Position numbers and translations under genes: made by a program. From contig NZ_JAIPUT010000013.1 of the NCBI RefSeq assembly GCF_020055635.1, forward strand, positions 1 to 64,000: DNA of 64,000 nucleotides. Reading direction: 5' to 3'. Positions 1 through 9,267 of the stretch are shown one piece after another. Within the stretch, counting starts at the first letter, position 1; every line of letters starts with the position of its first letter. This stretch comes from Marivita sp. GTDB taxonomy: Bacteria > Pseudomonadota > Alphaproteobacteria > Rhodobacterales > Rhodobacteraceae. Under the pieces are notes generated by a model, which did not search any database, was not told the DNA's origin, and saw nothing but the letters and a program-made list of their open reading frames with translations.

Positions 1-128
1 ACTGTGAAAAACGTGGCCCAAATGTAGCCGAAATTTTGCCGAAATGTGGCAACTGCCTTGAAATTGCCACATTCCGAACGGAATTTAGTGTCCGGATTGG
101 GCGGGGGTGTCTGATCTGGATGCCGAAA

Positions 129-476
129 ATGGATTACACGCGCCAAGACTTTGAACAACGTTGCATGCGGGTTGGTCGCATGCGCGAGCGTCTCTCGGAC
201 GGGTATATCACTGAAATCGGGTCGGACGGGTTGATCCGATGTCGGCCACGTCCAAGGCGCCCGAGCTACCGAGCTCCGTGGCGTGGCCTTTTTCTGTCAG
301 TGATCACGATAATCTGCATCAAGGGTGCTCTTATCGCCCATCTGGGGATGAGCGATTACACCACTCGTGTGGAGCGCCTTGAAAAGGGAACGACGATAGA
401 TCGTGTCGGAGCGGTCCTGATGCATCCTGAACCGCTGTCGCTTGGCATTGCGAAAAAGCTGGGTCCATTCCTTTGA
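129..476 (+). CDS. conserved hypothetical protein with one likely TM segment
   Basis: ORF 36..476; the internal ATG at 129 (MDYTRQDFEQ...) is preferred because the upstream part overlaps dyads; hydrophobic stretch LFLSVITIICIKGALIAHL. Confidence 0.6.
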   Translation: MDYTRQDFEQRCMRVGRMRERLSDGYITEIGSDGLIRCRPRPRRPSYRAPWRGLFLSVITIICIKGALIAHLGMSDYTTRVERLEKGTTIDRVGAVLMHPEPLSLGIAKKLGPFL

Positions 477-502
477 CCGGATGAATGCCACTGCCGAAGA
501 AA

Positions 503-534
503 AGGCCCCGCGCCGGGGGACGGATGCGGGGCCT
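503..534. terminator. intrinsic, probably bidirectional terminator between convergent genes
   Basis: AGGCCCCGC (503-511) / GCGGGGCCT (526-534) perfect 9-bp arms. Confidence 0.7.
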
Positions 535-564
535 CTTCGAAGCAACCGTGCAGGTTGCTTGTTC

Positions 565-765
565 TCATGCCCGTGCTGAAATCCGGGCGATGTCACCACG
601 GCAGATTCCGATATCGTCAAGCTCGCGATCCGAAAGGCGGGACAGGGCGTTGCGCGTCACACGCTCGTCGTTCCAGTTTTTCAATGCCACAAGGGCACGA
701 CCAAGGGCATCGCCAAGAACGAAGGTCGGGGCGTTGTGCGGGCGGGTGGTGTCGATAGCAGCCAT
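565..765 (-). CDS. DUF1127-type small protein
   Basis: MAAIDTTRP...WNDERVTRNALSRLSDRELDDIGICRGDIARIS, typical DUF1127 C-terminus. Confidence 0.8.
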   Translation of the reverse strand: MAAIDTTRPHNAPTFVLGDALGRALVALKNWNDERVTRNALSRLSDRELDDIGICRGDIARISARA

Positions 766-993
766 TGGATAAGCTCCTTTTGATGAATGACGGAATGTCG
801 AGAGGCTCTGACCGGCATCTAGTCGCCCGCGCTTTGCCAAGCAAGTGAGCGCACTGCATAGTCCTTATGCAGTTCCTGCATGGGTCGTCACGGCTGCTTG
901 CCCGACGCGGTCGGGATGCTCTGTCGACTTCCGCTTGGTGTCTGTTCCCCTTTCGTGCTAACCAATGAAAAAGACCAGAAAAGAGGGCAGGAC

Positions 994-1479
994 ATGCGGG
1001 TAATTGGTATAGATCCCGGTTTGCGCCAGATGGGCTGGGGCGTGATAGACGTGGATGGAAGCCGGCTTGCCCATGTGGCGAGCGGCATCTGTTCTTCGGG
1101 AGACGGGGAACTTGCGGCACGATTGCTTGAATTGCACCGGCAGCTGACAGAGGTCGTTGCGATTTACCGCCCGCATGCAGCCGCGGTCGAGCAGACTTTC
1201 GTAAACCGTGACGCGGCCGGCACGCTCAAACTCGGTCAGGCGCGCGGGGTTGCCCTCCTGGTACCGGCACAAGCCGGGCTGCCGATCGGGGAATATGCGC
1301 CCAACACCGTCAAGAAGACCGTGGTCGGTGTCGGTCACGCCGCAAAGGCGCAGATCCTGCACATGGTCCGCCTGCAATTGCCCGGTGCGGCACCTGACAC
1401 TCCTGATGCGGCGGATGCGTTGGCCGTGGCGATCTGTCATGCGCACCATGTGCAGCCGGACCGGCGGGTGCGCGCATGA
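994..1479 (+). CDS. ruvC: crossover junction endodeoxyribonuclease RuvC
   Basis: [18 protein letters not shown]; operon with ruvA/ruvB; start adjusted from 880. Confidence 0.95.
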   Translation: MRVIGIDPGLRQMGWGVIDVDGSRLAHVASGICSSGDGELAARLLELHRQLTEVVAIYRPHAAAVEQTFVNRDAAGTLKLGQARGVALLVPAQAGLPIGEYAPNTVKKTVVGVGHAAKAQILHMVRLQLPGAAPDTPDAADALAVAICHAHHVQPDRRVRA

Positions 1480-2147
1480 TCGGCCGTATCGCAGGACGCA
1501 TCGACTATCGTGCCCCCGATCACGTCCTCATTGATGTGGGCGGGCTTGGCTATCTTGTCCATTGTTCCGAGCGCACCCTTCAGGCCTTGCCGGCGGCGGG
1601 CGAGCATACGGCACTCTATACCGATCTCGTGGTGCGGGAGGATCTGATGCAACTCGTCGGCTTCACGACACTGGTCGAAAAGGAATGGCACCGCCTCCTG
1701 ACCGGTGTGCAGGGCGTCGGAACGAAGGCTTCCCTGGCCATACTCGGATCTCTTGGTCCCGACGGTGTCGCGCGGGCGGTTGCGCTTGGTGACTGGAACG
1801 CCGTGAAGGTTGCGAAAGGGATCGGACCAAAGACCGCGCAGCGCGTCGTCAATGAACTCAAGGACCGCGCCGCCGAAGTTATGGCAATGGGCGGACCGGG
1901 CGGTGGCGCGCAGGCAGCGCCGGGGGTGACGGGGGACACGGATTCGATGCCTTCGGCCACGTCGGCGAGTCCGCCACCGGAGGCCGGCACGAACGCACAG
2001 GCTGAGGCGCTTTCGGCTCTCACCAACCTCGGGTACGGGCCCGGGGACGGCGCGGCGGCTGTGGCCCGAGTGGCTGGCGATAATCCCGGCGCCGATACCG
2101 CGGTTCTGATACGATCGGCTCTCAAGATTTTGGCGCCAAAGGAATAA
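1476..2147 (+). CDS. ruvA: Holliday junction branch migration protein RuvA
   Basis: [39 protein letters not shown] overlap with ruvC. Confidence 0.95.
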   Translation: MIGRIAGRIDYRAPDHVLIDVGGLGYLVHCSERTLQALPAAGEHTALYTDLVVREDLMQLVGFTTLVEKEWHRLLTGVQGVGTKASLAILGSLGPDGVARAVALGDWNAVKVAKGIGPKTAQRVVNELKDRAAEVMAMGGPGGGAQAAPGVTGDTDSMPSATSASPPPEAGTNAQAEALSALTNLGYGPGDGAAAVARVAGDNPGADTAVLIRSALKILAPKE

Positions 2148-2150
2148 GAC

Positions 2151-3179
2151 ATGTCCGACCCGGATCCGACCCTGCGTCCCGATCCCTTGCCCGAGGACAC
2201 AGACCGCTCGCTCCGGCCGAAATCCATGGATGCGTTCATCGGTCAGGCCGAGGCGCGCGCCAACCTCAAGATATTCATCCAGTCGGCCCGGCAGCGCGGT
2301 GAAGCGATGGATCACACGCTGTTTCACGGACCACCCGGATTGGGCAAGACGACACTGGCGCAGATCATGGCGGCGGAACTCGGGGTCGGGTTTCGCATGA
2401 CATCGGGGCCGGTCCTGGCGAAGGCTGGCGACCTGGCGGCGATATTGACCAACCTGGAGGCCCGAGACGTCCTGTTCATCGACGAGATTCATCGTCTCAA
2501 CCCCGCGGTCGAAGAGGTTCTTTACCCCGCGCTGGAGGATTTCGAGTTGGATCTCGTGATCGGTGAAGGCCCCGCAGCGCGTACGGTTCGCATCGAATTG
2601 CAACCCTTTACGCTGGTCGGCGCCACCACCCGGCTGGGCCTGCTGACAACGCCTTTGCGCGATCGGTTCGGGATTCCCACGCGGCTCGAGTTCTACAGCA
2701 CCGAAGAGCTGCACGAGATCGTCACGCGCAATGCCGATCTGATGAGAACACCGGCAGAGCCGGAAGGCGCCCGGGAAATCGCGCGCCGATCGCGCGGGAC
2801 TCCTCGTATCGCCGGACGGCTGCTCCGGCGCGTTGCCGATTTCGCGGTGGTCGAGGGGGATGGCCGGATAACGCGCGCCCTTGCCGACGGTGCGCTGACA
2901 CGTCTGGGGGTTGACGGTTTGGGCCTCGACGGCGCCGACCGCCGGTATCTTCGTCTGATCGCAGAGGCTTACCAGGGTGGCCCTGTCGGGATAGAGACGA
3001 TCGGCGCGGCCCTGAGCGAAAGCCGGGACGCGCTCGAGGAGGTGATCGAGCCCTTCCTGCTGCAACAGGGGCTGATCCAGCGCACGCCGCGCGGGCGGAT
3101 GCTGGCGCAGGGGGGATGGCACCATCTGGGCATGGCCGCGCCCAATGGGCCGGGGCAACCGGGCCTGTTCGGCAAGTAG
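2151..3179 (+). CDS. ruvB: Holliday junction branch migration helicase RuvB
   Basis: [25 protein letters not shown] Walker A. Confidence 0.97.
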   Translation: MSDPDPTLRPDPLPEDTDRSLRPKSMDAFIGQAEARANLKIFIQSARQRGEAMDHTLFHGPPGLGKTTLAQIMAAELGVGFRMTSGPVLAKAGDLAAILTNLEARDVLFIDEIHRLNPAVEEVLYPALEDFELDLVIGEGPAARTVRIELQPFTLVGATTRLGLLTTPLRDRFGIPTRLEFYSTEELHEIVTRNADLMRTPAEPEGAREIARRSRGTPRIAGRLLRRVADFAVVEGDGRITRALADGALTRLGVDGLGLDGADRRYLRLIAEAYQGGPVGIETIGAALSESRDALEEVIEPFLLQQGLIQRTPRGRMLAQGGWHHLGMAAPNGPGQPGLFGK

Positions 3180-3207
3180 GCGGCCTGCGGTTTTTCGCGG
3201 CAAGGCC

Positions 3208-3255
3208 GGGGGGCCAGCCCCCCGGGACCCCCAAGGTATTTGAGGCCAGATGAAG
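3208..3255. repeat. intergenic hairpin plus GGTATTTGnnnCnAGATGAAG module (copy A)
   Basis: GGGGGG-N4-CCCCCC then CCCCCAAGGTATTTGAGGCCAGATGAAG; same architecture as 63437-63540; between convergent genes. Confidence 0.6.
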
Positions 3256-3321
3256 GGTGGGACGAAAACGCCCCCGCACATCACTGCTGGGGCGCAAGCG
3301 TGCCTGTGGCTAAAGTGAAGG

Positions 3322-3870
3322 TCAGCTTTCTTCCCAGGCATCCATGTTTTCGAGATCGTCCTCGCTGTGGTTGACCGAGGCGCGCAGCGCGTCGCCGGTT
3401 TCATCACGCTTGAGATTGACCTTGTTGAAATCCAGAGCGACGGGTTTTTCGGCGATACCGAGGAAGCCGCCGACATCGATCACGATCTTGGTGATCTCAC
3501 CATCGTCACCGATGACAAGATCCGAGATGTCGCCGAGGCTTTCGCCCGAGGGACCATTGACGGTCAGGCCCTGGATATCCTCGGCGGTCAGCGCCGCGCG
3601 GTCTTCGGTCGTGAGCTCGGTGCTGTCCATCGCGCCTTCGGTCATATCGGTTTCCGGGGCGTCCATCGCGCTCTCGGATGTGCCGGTATCCGCGCTTTCG
3701 GTGTACGAACCGCCGGTTGCGGAGTCGTCGGTCGCGGTCATATTGCTGTCGGTGGTGGTTTCTTCCATCTGCGTCTGATCCGTGGTCTCTTCGTCGGTGC
3801 TCTGCGATTGAGCGAGAACGGGAGACGCGGCGAGTGCGGCGATAGCCGTCGTGGCGAGAATGCGTTTCAT
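3322..3870 (-). CDS. secreted PRC-barrel domain protein
   Basis: Signal peptide MKRILATTAIAALAASPVLAQ; low-complexity S/T/D/E linker; C-terminal GESLGDISDLVIGDDGEITKIVIDVGGFLGI. Confidence 0.8.
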   Translation of the reverse strand: MKRILATTAIAALAASPVLAQSQSTDEETTDQTQMEETTTDSNMTATDDSATGGSYTESADTGTSESAMDAPETDMTEGAMDSTELTTEDRAALTAEDIQGLTVNGPSGESLGDISDLVIGDDGEITKIVIDVGGFLGIAEKPVALDFNKVNLKRDETGDALRASVNHSEDDLENMDAWEES

Positions 3871-3988
3871 GTTCAGTCTCCTGTGCAAATATCTGTTCGG
3901 CGCCGCGTGATGCGGCGTCCTGACCTGTCAACATTCCCGAGCGGCGAAGGTTTCCCCCGGCCCTCAAAAAATTCATGCGGATGGTTTT

Positions 3989-4013
3989 GGAACCGTTGCG
4001 CCCTGATGGCGTT
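3989..4013 (+). promoter_or_regulatory. EcfG-type promoter upstream of PLDc_N gene
   Basis: GGAAC (3989-3993) N16 CGTT (4010-4013). Confidence 0.75.
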
Positions 4014-4114
4014 CTCAGACCGCGGGTCCACGCATTCTTGTGGCGCCGTATGCCGGATCACGGCCCGAGGCCGCGCCGGAGCGATGGGAATGGTCAGGAA
4101 CAAGGAGACGCACC

Positions 4115-4300
4115 ATGCTCGAGATCAGTGGAATCGGCGGGATCATCATTCTGATCCTGAATGTCTGGGCCATCGTATCGATTGTCGGCTCTGCTGCATC
4201 GACCGGAGGGAAAGTGCTTTGGGTGCTTTTGGTGCTGTTGCTGCCGTTGATCGGCTTCTTGATCTGGCTGGTGGCCGGGCCGCGTTCGGTGCGGGCCTGA
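4115..4300 (+). CDS. small membrane protein, PLDc_N (phospholipase D-nuclease N-terminal) type
   Basis: MLEISGIGGIIILILNVWAIVSIVGS...LLLPLIGFLIWLVAGPR. Confidence 0.75.
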   Translation: MLEISGIGGIIILILNVWAIVSIVGSAASTGGKVLWVLLVLLLPLIGFLIWLVAGPRSVRA

Positions 4301-4332
4301 GGCGGAGCGCGGAAAAATAATCCTGCGCGACG

Positions 4333-4357
4333 GGAACCATGTCCGGGCGGCGGCGTT
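4333..4357 (+). promoter_or_regulatory. EcfG-type promoter without an obvious adjacent gene
   Basis: GGAAC (4333-4337) N16 CGTT (4354-4357). Confidence 0.7.
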
Positions 4358-4363
4358 GATATC

Positions 4364-4493
4364 ATGAAGCCAGCGTTTGATGCTTTCGCTGCCTCTTCCG
4401 GGTCGGCCAATCCCCAAGTGTAGGCGGGCCCAGAAGCACCCCTACTGTCCCTCGGGTGCCTGCCCCCGTCTGAAATATGGCGGGGGCTTTTTT
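4364..4493 (+). ncRNA. candidate stress-induced small RNA (putative)
   Basis: EcfG-like promoter about 7 nt upstream and strong Rho-independent terminator at the 3' end; only a 19-codon ORF inside. Confidence 0.4.
4462..4493 (+). terminator. Rho-independent terminator
   Basis: GCCCCCG (4462-4468) / CGGGGGC (4481-4487) followed by TTTTTT. Confidence 0.85.
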
Positions 4494-4564
4494 CAGGGTG
4501 TCCGGCGGATTTGACTGGCATGGCAGGCGGAACGCCGCGCCGCTAGCGGGAGATCAGAACAGAC

Positions 4565-6160
4565 ATGAAAGCAGCCCAGGACCCAGATCATGCGCCGCGC
4601 GAAGGCGCGCAAGGCGGTGAGGCGATCACCGGTCTTGAGGTGCTGGTGACCGCGCAAGAGGCCTATCCGGCGCTGGAGCGGGCCTTTCTTGCCGCGCGCG
4701 AGGAGGTTTCGGCGAGTTTCCGGATTTTCGATCTGTCGACGCGGCTGCGATCCAAGGAGGCGCGGGCGCTGGGCGAGACCTGGTTCGATCTGTTCATCCA
4801 TACGCTCGAACGGGGTGTTGCGATCCGGCTGGTGGTGTCGGATTTCGATCCGGTGGCGGCGCCTGACCTGCATCGGAAGGCGTGGCGCACGCAGCGCCAG
4901 ATCGCCACGGTGCGCGAATTGTGCCGCGCGGATGTGCGCCTGTCATTTGTCGCAGCGCTGCATAGCGGGCGCACCGGGGCGGTGCCGAGGGTGCTGTTCT
5001 ATCCGCTGGTTCGCAAGAAGCTCAACGCGCTGGCGCAGTCATGGCGCGCCATGACGCTGGCGCAGCGCACGCAGTTCAGGGCGGAAACGCCGCGTCTGCG
5101 CGATCTTTGCCGGGAGGATGAAAAGGGCGAGCTGAGGTTTCGGGCGCGGCTGGTCGATCTGCATCCGGCGACGCATCATCAGAAGCTGGCGGTGTTCGAT
5201 CGCAGCACGGTCTATATCGGCGGGCTGGACCTCAATGAGCGGCGGTTCGACACGAAAGGGCATGACCGCGCCGCGCGCCATACATGGCATGACATCCAGC
5301 TTATTGCGACGGGGCCGGTGGCGGCGGCGGCACAGGCGCATCTGGACGGCTTTCTCAGCAGTGTCGCCAATGCCGCATCCCCCGCGAGGCCGGCTGCGAG
5401 CGGTTTCCTGCGGACGCTGTCGCGGGTCTGTCCGGGGACGGTGCTGCGGGTCGCGCCGCGCCCGATCCTGCGAGAGATCGAGGCGCAGCATCTGAGGGGC
5501 GTGCAAGGGGCCGAGCGGCTGATCTATCTGGAGACCCAGTTCCTGCGGCACATGCCTCTGGCGCGCGCGCTGGCGCGGCGGGCGCGGCGCTGTCCGGGAC
5601 TGCGGCTGATCGTGGTGTTGCCCGCCGCCCCTGAGGATGTGGCCTTTGCCAGCAGCCGGGGGCTTGATGCGCGCTTTGGCGAGCATCTGCAACTGCGCTG
5701 TCTTGAGCGGCTGAAGGCCGCTTTCGGGCCGGATCGTGTGTTGATCGCCTCGCCGGTGCAGCCGCATATCCGCGAAAGCGGGGCGCGTGACACGCTCAAG
5801 CGCGCCCCCCTGATCTATGTGCATTCGAAAGTATCGATCTTCGACAATAGCGGCGCGATCGTGTCCTCGGCCAATCTCAACGGGCGCAGCCTGCGCTGGG
5901 ACAGCGAGGCGGGGTTACACCTGACGCGGGCCGATCAGGTCAGCGAGCTGCGCCGCCGCGTGATGGGCCATTGGCTGCCCGAGGATGCCGGGGCAGAGTA
6001 TCTTGACCAAGAGACCGCATTCGACAACTGGCGGCAACTGGTCGAGTTCAACAGCGCGTCGCCGCCGCATGTCAGGCGCGGGTTTCTTGTGGGCTATGAA
6101 TCGGCGGCCGCGCGCGAGGTCGCCGCACCGGTGCCGGGTATGCCCGAGGAGATGGTTTAG
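4565..6160 (+). CDS. phospholipase D-like / cardiolipin synthase-like protein
   Basis: Two HKD motifs: HQKLAVFD and HSKVSIFD. Confidence 0.85.
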   Translation: MKAAQDPDHAPREGAQGGEAITGLEVLVTAQEAYPALERAFLAAREEVSASFRIFDLSTRLRSKEARALGETWFDLFIHTLERGVAIRLVVSDFDPVAAPDLHRKAWRTQRQIATVRELCRADVRLSFVAALHSGRTGAVPRVLFYPLVRKKLNALAQSWRAMTLAQRTQFRAETPRLRDLCREDEKGELRFRARLVDLHPATHHQKLAVFDRSTVYIGGLDLNERRFDTKGHDRAARHTWHDIQLIATGPVAAAAQAHLDGFLSSVANAASPARPAASGFLRTLSRVCPGTVLRVAPRPILREIEAQHLRGVQGAERLIYLETQFLRHMPLARALARRARRCPGLRLIVVLPAAPEDVAFASSRGLDARFGEHLQLRCLERLKAAFGPDRVLIASPVQPHIRESGARDTLKRAPLIYVHSKVSIFDNSGAIVSSANLNGRSLRWDSEAGLHLTRADQVSELRRRVMGHWLPEDAGAEYLDQETAFDNWRQLVEFNSASPPHVRRGFLVGYESAAAREVAAPVPGMPEEMV

Positions 6161-7242
6161 CGCGCGGTCTTGTCGGGGGCCGGGGGTGCGGTGCCATCGT
6201 CGGTGTCGTCATCGGGGCTGGTGTCGAAGACGTTGAGCATGACCAGCGCGATCACCAGAACCGGGATCGCGATGATCCCGCCGATCGGCCCCCACATCCA
6301 GAGCCAGACCACCAGCGACACGAAGATCAGAAGCGGGTTGACCGAAATGTGCCGGCCCAGAAAGGCGGGTGTCGCGAATTGCGCCTCGATCATGTTGAGG
6401 CTGAGGAAGATCGCCGCGGGCAGAAATGTCATGAGCCCGTCGAACGCCACAAGCCCGGCAACCAGAAGGCCGCCCGTCACCATCATCGGCCCCATGTAGA
6501 GGATGAAATTCGCCAGCGCCGCCGTCAGACCCCAGATCAGCGGCCCCGGCAGCCCGATCAGCGCCAGAGCCCCCGCGAGAGCCGTGCCAAGTGTGGCGTT
6601 GATTACCGTGATCGTGAGGAAATAGCGCGAGACGAGCCGCTCGGCCCGAGTGAAACGTTGCAGGATGACGTCGGTATCCGATTCATCACCGATCCATTGC
6701 GAGAGCCAGCTATAGATGCTTTTGCGCGTCAGAAGAAAGAAGAACAGCACGCCGCCGAAGATCAGGGCCTGGGTCAGGAGCAGAGGGGCCAGGAACAGCG
6801 CCTGGGTCAGGCTCGGCATGTCCGGGGCGCTGCCCGATTCATCCTTGTCCGAGCGCGCGCCGAGCGCTTCTTCGACCTCGCGGTTCATTTCGGCGAGGCC
6901 CTGGATCAGGCTGCGGAACTCGTTGACCAGCGAGCGCAGCTCCCATTTGATCCGTGGCAGTTCCCCGGCGATCCGCCAGATCAGCGGTTCGGTGAGAAAC
7001 GCAAGCGTGGCGATCGCGAGGACACCCAGCAGCAGAACCGCCGCCGCCGATAGGCCACGCGGCAGGCCGATGCGTTCAAGGAAATCGGTGAAGGGGGCGA
7101 GGATCACGCCGATCACCAGCCCCAGAAGCATAGGCGCAAGGATGTCGCCTCCGGTTCTGAGGATGGCAAAGCCGAGTGCGGCGATAACCAGATATGCCGC
7201 AAGGTGCAGAACCGGGTCGCGGGGCGAGGTGAGGTTGTACAT
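6157..7242 (-). CDS. AI-2E family transporter (YdiK/PerM-like)
   Basis: Multi-TM protein with ...LGLVIGVILAPFTDFLERIGLPRG...WGPIGGIIAIPVLV. Confidence 0.85.
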   Translation of the reverse strand: MYNLTSPRDPVLHLAAYLVIAALGFAILRTGGDILAPMLLGLVIGVILAPFTDFLERIGLPRGLSAAAVLLLGVLAIATLAFLTEPLIWRIAGELPRIKWELRSLVNEFRSLIQGLAEMNREVEEALGARSDKDESGSAPDMPSLTQALFLAPLLLTQALIFGGVLFFFLLTRKSIYSWLSQWIGDESDTDVILQRFTRAERLVSRYFLTITVINATLGTALAGALALIGLPGPLIWGLTAALANFILYMGPMMVTGGLLVAGLVAFDGLMTFLPAAIFLSLNMIEAQFATPAFLGRHISVNPLLIFVSLVVWLWMWGPIGGIIAIPVLVIALVMLNVFDTSPDDDTDDGTAPPAPDKTAR

Positions 7243-7250
7243 GGGGGATC

Positions 7251-7276
7251 AACGCGCGCCGCATGCGCAAGGTTCC
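7251..7276 (-). promoter_or_regulatory. EcfG-type promoter for AI-2E transporter
   Basis: minus strand GGAAC-N17-CGTT (plus: AACG 7251-7254 ... GTTCC 7272-7276). Confidence 0.7.
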
Positions 7277-7306
7277 CGCCATGAGCGCCCGGATTACGGG
7301 CCTTCG

Positions 7307-8038
7307 TCAGATCAGTGGCCTTGGCATCGGGCTGCGCGAGGGGTCGACCCCGGCAATCCCGCAGAGCAGGTCGTAATCCAGCACTTCGAGCTGCCCGTTT
7401 GTCCACCGTGCCGCGCCGCCTTTGCGCAGGTGTTGCAGGGTCTTGTTGGTATGGACAAGCGAGAGGCCCAACGCGTCGGCCAGATCCTGCTGCCTGTAGG
7501 GCAGGGGCATCCGGCCATTGTCGGCGAGCCCCAGCGCGGCACAGCGGTCATGCAGGCGGATAAACGCGCAGGCGATGCGTCTGAGCCCGCTCATATGCCC
7601 GACGATGGCGAGGTTTTCGCCCAGAAGGTGCTCTTCGATCGCCGCCAGCCAGGTCAGGTCATAGGCGCGTTCAGGACAGTCGCGAAACAGCCGCCAGAGG
7701 TTTTTGCGGTCGAACACGCAGAGCTTCATCGGGGTGGCCGCTTCGACCGAATGCTGCATTTCCTTCATGACCCCGGCCTGAAGGCCGATGAAATCGCCGG
7801 GCAGGACGAAATTGATCACCTGCCGTTCACCGGATTTCAGCGTCTTGTAGCGTAGTCCCATCCCTTTGAGTGCGGTATAGAGCTGGGGGCTGTTGGCGCC
7901 TTCCAGCATCAGGGTGGTTCCCGCATCGACCATCAATTCGCCGGTCTTGAACCGCCGCATGAAATCCAGTTCCTGCTCCTTCATCGGTGAGAAAAAGGAG
8001 CGTGGGCGCAGCGGGCAGTTCAGACAGTCGGTGGTCAT
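7307..8038 (-). CDS. Crp/Fnr family transcriptional regulator
   Basis: cNMP-binding-like domain (GERQVINFVLPGDFIGLQAG) and C-terminal HTH (YRQQDLADALGLSLVHTNKTLQHLRK). Confidence 0.9.
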   Translation of the reverse strand: MTTDCLNCPLRPRSFFSPMKEQELDFMRRFKTGELMVDAGTTLMLEGANSPQLYTALKGMGLRYKTLKSGERQVINFVLPGDFIGLQAGVMKEMQHSVEAATPMKLCVFDRKNLWRLFRDCPERAYDLTWLAAIEEHLLGENLAIVGHMSGLRRIACAFIRLHDRCAALGLADNGRMPLPYRQQDLADALGLSLVHTNKTLQHLRKGGAARWTNGQLEVLDYDLLCGIAGVDPSRSPMPRPLI

Positions 8039-8127
8039 AAAAATTCTCTGTGTTATGTCCTATTTTAATGCATCGAGCCGCCGCAGGTTCCACATTGTGT
8101 TGAACCTGTTGATAGAAGAACCTGAAA

Positions 8128-8520
8128 TTGAACATGTCTCATAGTGATACCCTTCAACCGGCAGCACCGGTCTATATTGTTCTGGAAAGCAACGCGCTGA
8201 TCGCCGAGGACATCATCGGATCGCTCAGGGCGACCGGCCCGTGCCGGGTGATTCGCGCTGATCGCGCCGAGGAACTGGCCCCCAGTCTCGACAAGGAAGC
8301 GATGGTGACTGCTGCCTTTCTGGAAATGCCCTATCGCGAGCTTATGAAGTCCGATCTGCACCAGAGCCTGGCCGAAAGCGGTGCGAAGATCATCCTGACC
8401 ATCGGCGAGGATGACGAGAGCGTCGTGCGCCAGCAGGGCTGGGGGATGCTGGTGCGCCCCTTCACCGAAGAGATGATCCGCGAAGCGCTATTGCCGCAGC
8501 GGGAGTCGGGCGCGCCCTGA
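8128..8520 (+). CDS. atypical receiver-domain protein
   Basis: VYIVLESNALIAEDI...AAFLEMPY...IILTIGE...MLVRPFTEEMI resembles a REC fold with substituted active-site residues; start may be 8134. Confidence 0.65.
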   Translation: MNMSHSDTLQPAAPVYIVLESNALIAEDIIGSLRATGPCRVIRADRAEELAPSLDKEAMVTAAFLEMPYRELMKSDLHQSLAESGAKIILTIGEDDESVVRQQGWGMLVRPFTEEMIREALLPQRESGAP

Positions 8521-8552
8521 GCGCGGCGGCGGTCGCCGCCACACCCAACTGT

Positions 8553-8909
8553 TCATCTGCGCGGATCGCGCGCGGCGCGCCCGGCCTGCATGCCGGTCGC
8601 GAAGCCTTCGGCGATCTGCACGAAGGGGTCTTGTCGCGCGGGCGCGTCGGCAGCAGGCCGAGGCGCTTCGGAAGAGCCGCCGACGGGCTGGCGCCCCAGC
8701 GCCATAAAGCCGAGCCCGAGGATCAGGTAGAGCGCGCCGATCGCCACGAATGCAATCAGAGCGCCCTCATAGGCGGCGATCACAATCCACAGACCCGCCG
8801 TCAGGAAGCCGAGCCCGATGATTGCAAAGATCACGCCGATCATCGCAAAAGCAGCCGAGCGCGCCGCTTGGCGCGCCCGCGTTTCGATACCAGTCAGAAA
8901 ACCCGGCAT
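8553..8909 (-). CDS. phage-holin-like family (Holin-X/DUF1469-like) membrane protein
   Basis: Two hydrophobic helices IGVIFAIIGLGFLTAGLWIVIAAYEGALIAFVAIGALYLILGLGFMALG; paired with DUF883 gene. Confidence 0.7.
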   Translation of the reverse strand: MPGFLTGIETRARQAARSAAFAMIGVIFAIIGLGFLTAGLWIVIAAYEGALIAFVAIGALYLILGLGFMALGRQPVGGSSEAPRPAADAPARQDPFVQIAEGFATGMQAGRAARDPRR

Positions 8910-8912
8910 GCG

Positions 8913-9233
8913 TTACTTCCGCCCGGTGATGAAGCCCAAAAGAAAGCCCATGCCGACCGCAAGACCCATGGCGGCGGCAGGTTGACTGCGTACGGCATCG
9001 GCGGCCTGGTGGCCCATTTCCTCGGCCTGATATTGCGCCGAATGCAATTGCTGCTGGCCCGCATCGCGCAGGTCGGCAGCCTTGCGGCGCGCGCCATTGA
9101 CAGCCGAGTCACCCGATTGGCGGCCAAGGTCGTATAGCGTCTGCGAAATGGTCGAGATATCGGATCTCAGCGTGGCGATCTGTTCGGAAAGCTGCTCGAT
9201 ATCCGCGTCCGAAGTGTTCTTCGCTTGTGCCAT
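8913..9233 (-). CDS. DUF883 / ElaB-YqjD-like inner-membrane stress protein
   Basis: MAQAKNTSDADIEQLSEQIATLRSDISTISQTLYDLG...AMGLAVGMGFLLGFITGRK; start downstream of the EcfG promoter. Confidence 0.8.
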   Translation of the reverse strand: MAQAKNTSDADIEQLSEQIATLRSDISTISQTLYDLGRQSGDSAVNGARRKAADLRDAGQQQLHSAQYQAEEMGHQAADAVRSQPAAAMGLAVGMGFLLGFITGRK

Positions 9234-9267
9234 TGCGATCTCCTTTCTTTGCTTGTGTTCCATCTTC

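Noticed and set aside
1437-3476. 679-aa minus-strand ORF overlapping ruvA/ruvB
   Set aside because: Antisense shadow ORF in GC-rich DNA; low-complexity R/G/H/P-rich translation opposite well-supported genes.
8553-9233. Holin-like annotation as prophage evidence
   Set aside because: No other phage genes nearby; holin-X/DUF883/DUF1328 genes are common GSR-associated membrane proteins.
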